Positions 12,884-14,282 of a stretch of 14,282 bases of DNA are shown here, one piece after another. Both the position numbers and the translations under genes were made by a program. This DNA comes from Gemmatimonadales bacterium (GTDB lineage: Bacteria; Gemmatimonadota; Gemmatimonadetes; Gemmatimonadales; GWC2-71-9), in contig JAICPP010000064.1 of the NCBI GenBank assembly GCA_025929805.1, positions 1 to 14,282 of the forward strand, written 5' to 3'. The notes below the pieces were generated by a model. That model worked only from the letters and a program-made list of their open reading frames with translations. It was not told where the DNA came from and did no database searches. Within the stretch, counting starts at the first letter, position 1. Each line of letters opens with the position of its first letter.

Positions 12884-14282
12884 CGGCACTTCAAGTCACC
12901 CTGCCGGACGGTAGCCAACGCCAGGCCGCGGCTGGTACCACCCCGCGCCAGATAGCCGAGAGCATTGGCCCGGGACTCGCGCGCGCTGCGCTCGCGGCCC
13001 GGGTCAATGGGGAGATCTGGGACCTGGACCGGCCCCTGGAGTCGGATGCCTCGGTGGCCATTCTCACCGAGCGCGACCCCGAAGCCCTGCCGCTACTCCG
13101 CCACTCCTCGGCCCACGTACTCGCCACCGCCGTGCGGGAACTGTTTCCCAACGCGGGCATTGGATTCGGACCGGCCATCGAAGATGGGTTTTACTATGAC
13201 TTCCAGGTGGACCGTCCGTTCACGCCGGAGGACCTCGAGCGGCTCGAGGCCAAGATGGCGGAAGTTGCTTCGCGCGACTTCCCCTTTGTGCGCGAGGTGG
13301 TTGACCGGGACGAGGCTCGCCGTCGGTTCGCGGACGACCCCTTGAAGCTGGAGCGCATCGCCGAACTCAGGGATGACGAAACCATCACGATTTATACCGA
13401 TGGCCCGTTCGTCGACCTCTGCCGCGGGCCTCACATCCCGGGCACTGGTCGGCTGAAGCATTTCAAGCTGCTGCATGCGGCGGGGGCCTACTGGCGGGGT
13501 GATGAGAAGCGGCAGATGCTGCAGCGGATATACGGGACGGCTTGGTTCAAGAAGGAAGACCTCGACGCCTACCTCCATCGGTTGGAGGAAGCCCGCCGAC
13601 GCGACCACAGGGTGCTGGGAAAGCAGCTGGATCTCTTCTCGATTCAGGAGGTGGTCGGCCCGGGACTGGTGTTCTGGCATCCCAAGGGCGCCATGATCAA
13701 ATGGCTGCTGACCCGGGCCGTGGAGGACGACAACGTCCGAAACGGCTACGATCTGGTCTATACCCCGAACATCACCCGGGAAGAGCTGTTCAAGATCTCG
13801 GGTCACCTGCCGCTGTACGAGGCCAACCAGTACCCGCCGATGGCTGCAGGTCACGAGGAGGCGGAGGAGATCCGTTACCGGGTAAAGCCGATGAACTGCC
13901 CGATGCACGCTCTCATCTACAAGAGCCAACAGCGGAGCTACCGGGATCTGCCGGTGCGGCTATCCGAGGTGGCCAACGTGTACCGGAACGAGCGGTCCGG
14001 GGTGCTGCACGGGCTACTCCGGGTGCGCGGCCTCTCGATGGACGATGCCCACATCTTCTGTACACTGGACCAGGTCGAGGACGAGATCTTCCTCTGCCTG
14101 GACCAGGTAGACCGCCTGGTTCGCCAGACCTTTGGGTTCGAGTTGGATTTCGAGGTGTCTACCCGGCCACCGGAGCGCCTGGGAGATGATGTGATCTGGG
14201 ATCGGGCAGAGGCCACGTTGAAGCGCGCCCTGGATCGTAAGGGAATCCATTATAAGGTCGACGAGGGTGGTGGCGCCTTCTA
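12880..14282 (+). CDS. thrS: Threonyl-tRNA synthetase (partial, 3' end beyond the window)
   Basis: ThrS charges tRNA(Thr) and edits serine. The frame opens with GTG at 12880, overlapping the preceding stop as GTGA, and stays open for 467 codons to the window edge. The TGS domain spans about 1-62 (LQVTLPDGS). The editing domain carries His75/His79 (HSSAH) and Cys181/His185 (CRGPH), matching the four editing residues of E. coli ThrRS. The class II core shows motif 1 (GPGLVFWHPKGA), zinc ligand Cys340 in MNCPMH, and motif 2 Arg369 in VYRNERSG. Asp388, Asp389 and His391 follow, His391 being the second zinc ligand. Numbering runs 6 ahead of E. coli, so Met387 replaces E. coli Gln381 of the usual TQDDAH block. 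Motif 3, the third zinc ligand and the anticodon domain lie beyond the window. A GTG start and no terminal stop make this gene easy to miss. Confidence 0.96.
   Translation, partial: MTALQVTLPDGSQRQAAAGTTPRQIAESIGPGLARAALAARVNGEIWDLDRPLESDASVAILTERDPEALPLLRHSSAHVLATAVRELFPNAGIGFGPAIEDGFYYDFQVDRPFTPEDLERLEAKMAEVASRDFPFVREVVDRDEARRRFADDPLKLERIAELRDDETITIYTDGPFVDLCRGPHIPGTGRLKHFKLLHAAGAYWRGDEKRQMLQRIYGTAWFKKEDLDAYLHRLEEARRRDHRVLGKQLDLFSIQEVVGPGLVFWHPKGAMIKWLLTRAVEDDNVRNGYDLVYTPNITREELFKISGHLPLYEANQYPPMAAGHEEAEEIRYRVKPMNCPMHALIYKSQQRSYRDLPVRLSEVANVYRNERSGVLHGLLRVRGLSMDDAHIFCTLDQVEDEIFLCLDQVDRLVRQTFGFELDFEVSTRPPERLGDDVIWDRAEATLKRALDRKGIHYKVDEGGGAF

Noticed and set aside
13093..13929. 278-codon open frame on the minus strand
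   Set aside because: It is antisense to thrS, whose editing and catalytic residues all fall in the plus-strand frame.

Overview
This is a GC-rich, gene-dense bacterial chromosomal window. Start codons are ATG or GTG and junctions are very tight, many of them 4-nt ATGA/GTGA overlaps. The mix fits a free-living Gram-negative of the Gemmatimonadota type or a relative. It contains several lipoproteins, a DUF2723 membrane glycosyltransferase, an Ig-like lipoprotein of a style common in Bacteroidota/Gemmatimonadota, a heptose phosphatase and SelA. That placement is inference from gene content and composition. No rRNA, tRNA, CRISPR array, insertion sequence or phage gene was seen.

Layout. (1) Positions 1-171 are a relatively AT-rich upstream region. 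(2) Two plus-strand lipoprotein genes follow: a TIM-barrel, glycosidase-like protein (172-1170), and a small protein with an HExxH zinc-protease-type motif (1329-1781). A perfect 10-bp hairpin, probably a terminator, lies between them. (3) A long minus-strand cluster runs from 12660 down to 1778. In transcription order it is: BON-domain membrane protein, valS, Ig-like lipoprotein, selA, gmhB, purN, purH, DUF2723 glycosyltransferase. Spacing runs from 4-nt overlaps to 35 nt, so it reads as one eight-gene operon. It ends convergently against the HExxH gene, with both stop codons packed into a single CTAG. (4) A 70-nt AT-rich divergent region (12661-12730) separates this cluster from a plus-strand pair: a 50-residue single-pass membrane protein (12731-12883) and thrS. 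thrS starts at a GTG overlapping the small gene's stop and runs off the end of the window.

How the genes work together. valS and thrS charge tRNAs. SelA makes Sec-tRNA(Sec) and implies that the genome also encodes SelB, SelD and the Sec tRNA, none of which is here. PurN and PurH perform one- and two-step parts of IMP synthesis and both use formyl-tetrahydrofolate. GmhB dephosphorylates a heptose precursor for the cell surface, and the DUF2723 protein is a likely lipid-linked sugar transferase. These functions do not form one pathway. The cluster looks like a growth-linked housekeeping operon with envelope genes added.

I found no convincing new multi-gene defence or biosynthetic system. The points most worth following are the small membrane protein coupled to thrS, a Met in place of the usual Gln in the ThrS active-site motif, and two short tandem repeats sitting on gene junctions. 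One of those repeats appears to have made the PurN C-terminal tail. The other appears to have made the signal peptide and ribosome-binding region of the Ig-like lipoprotein.
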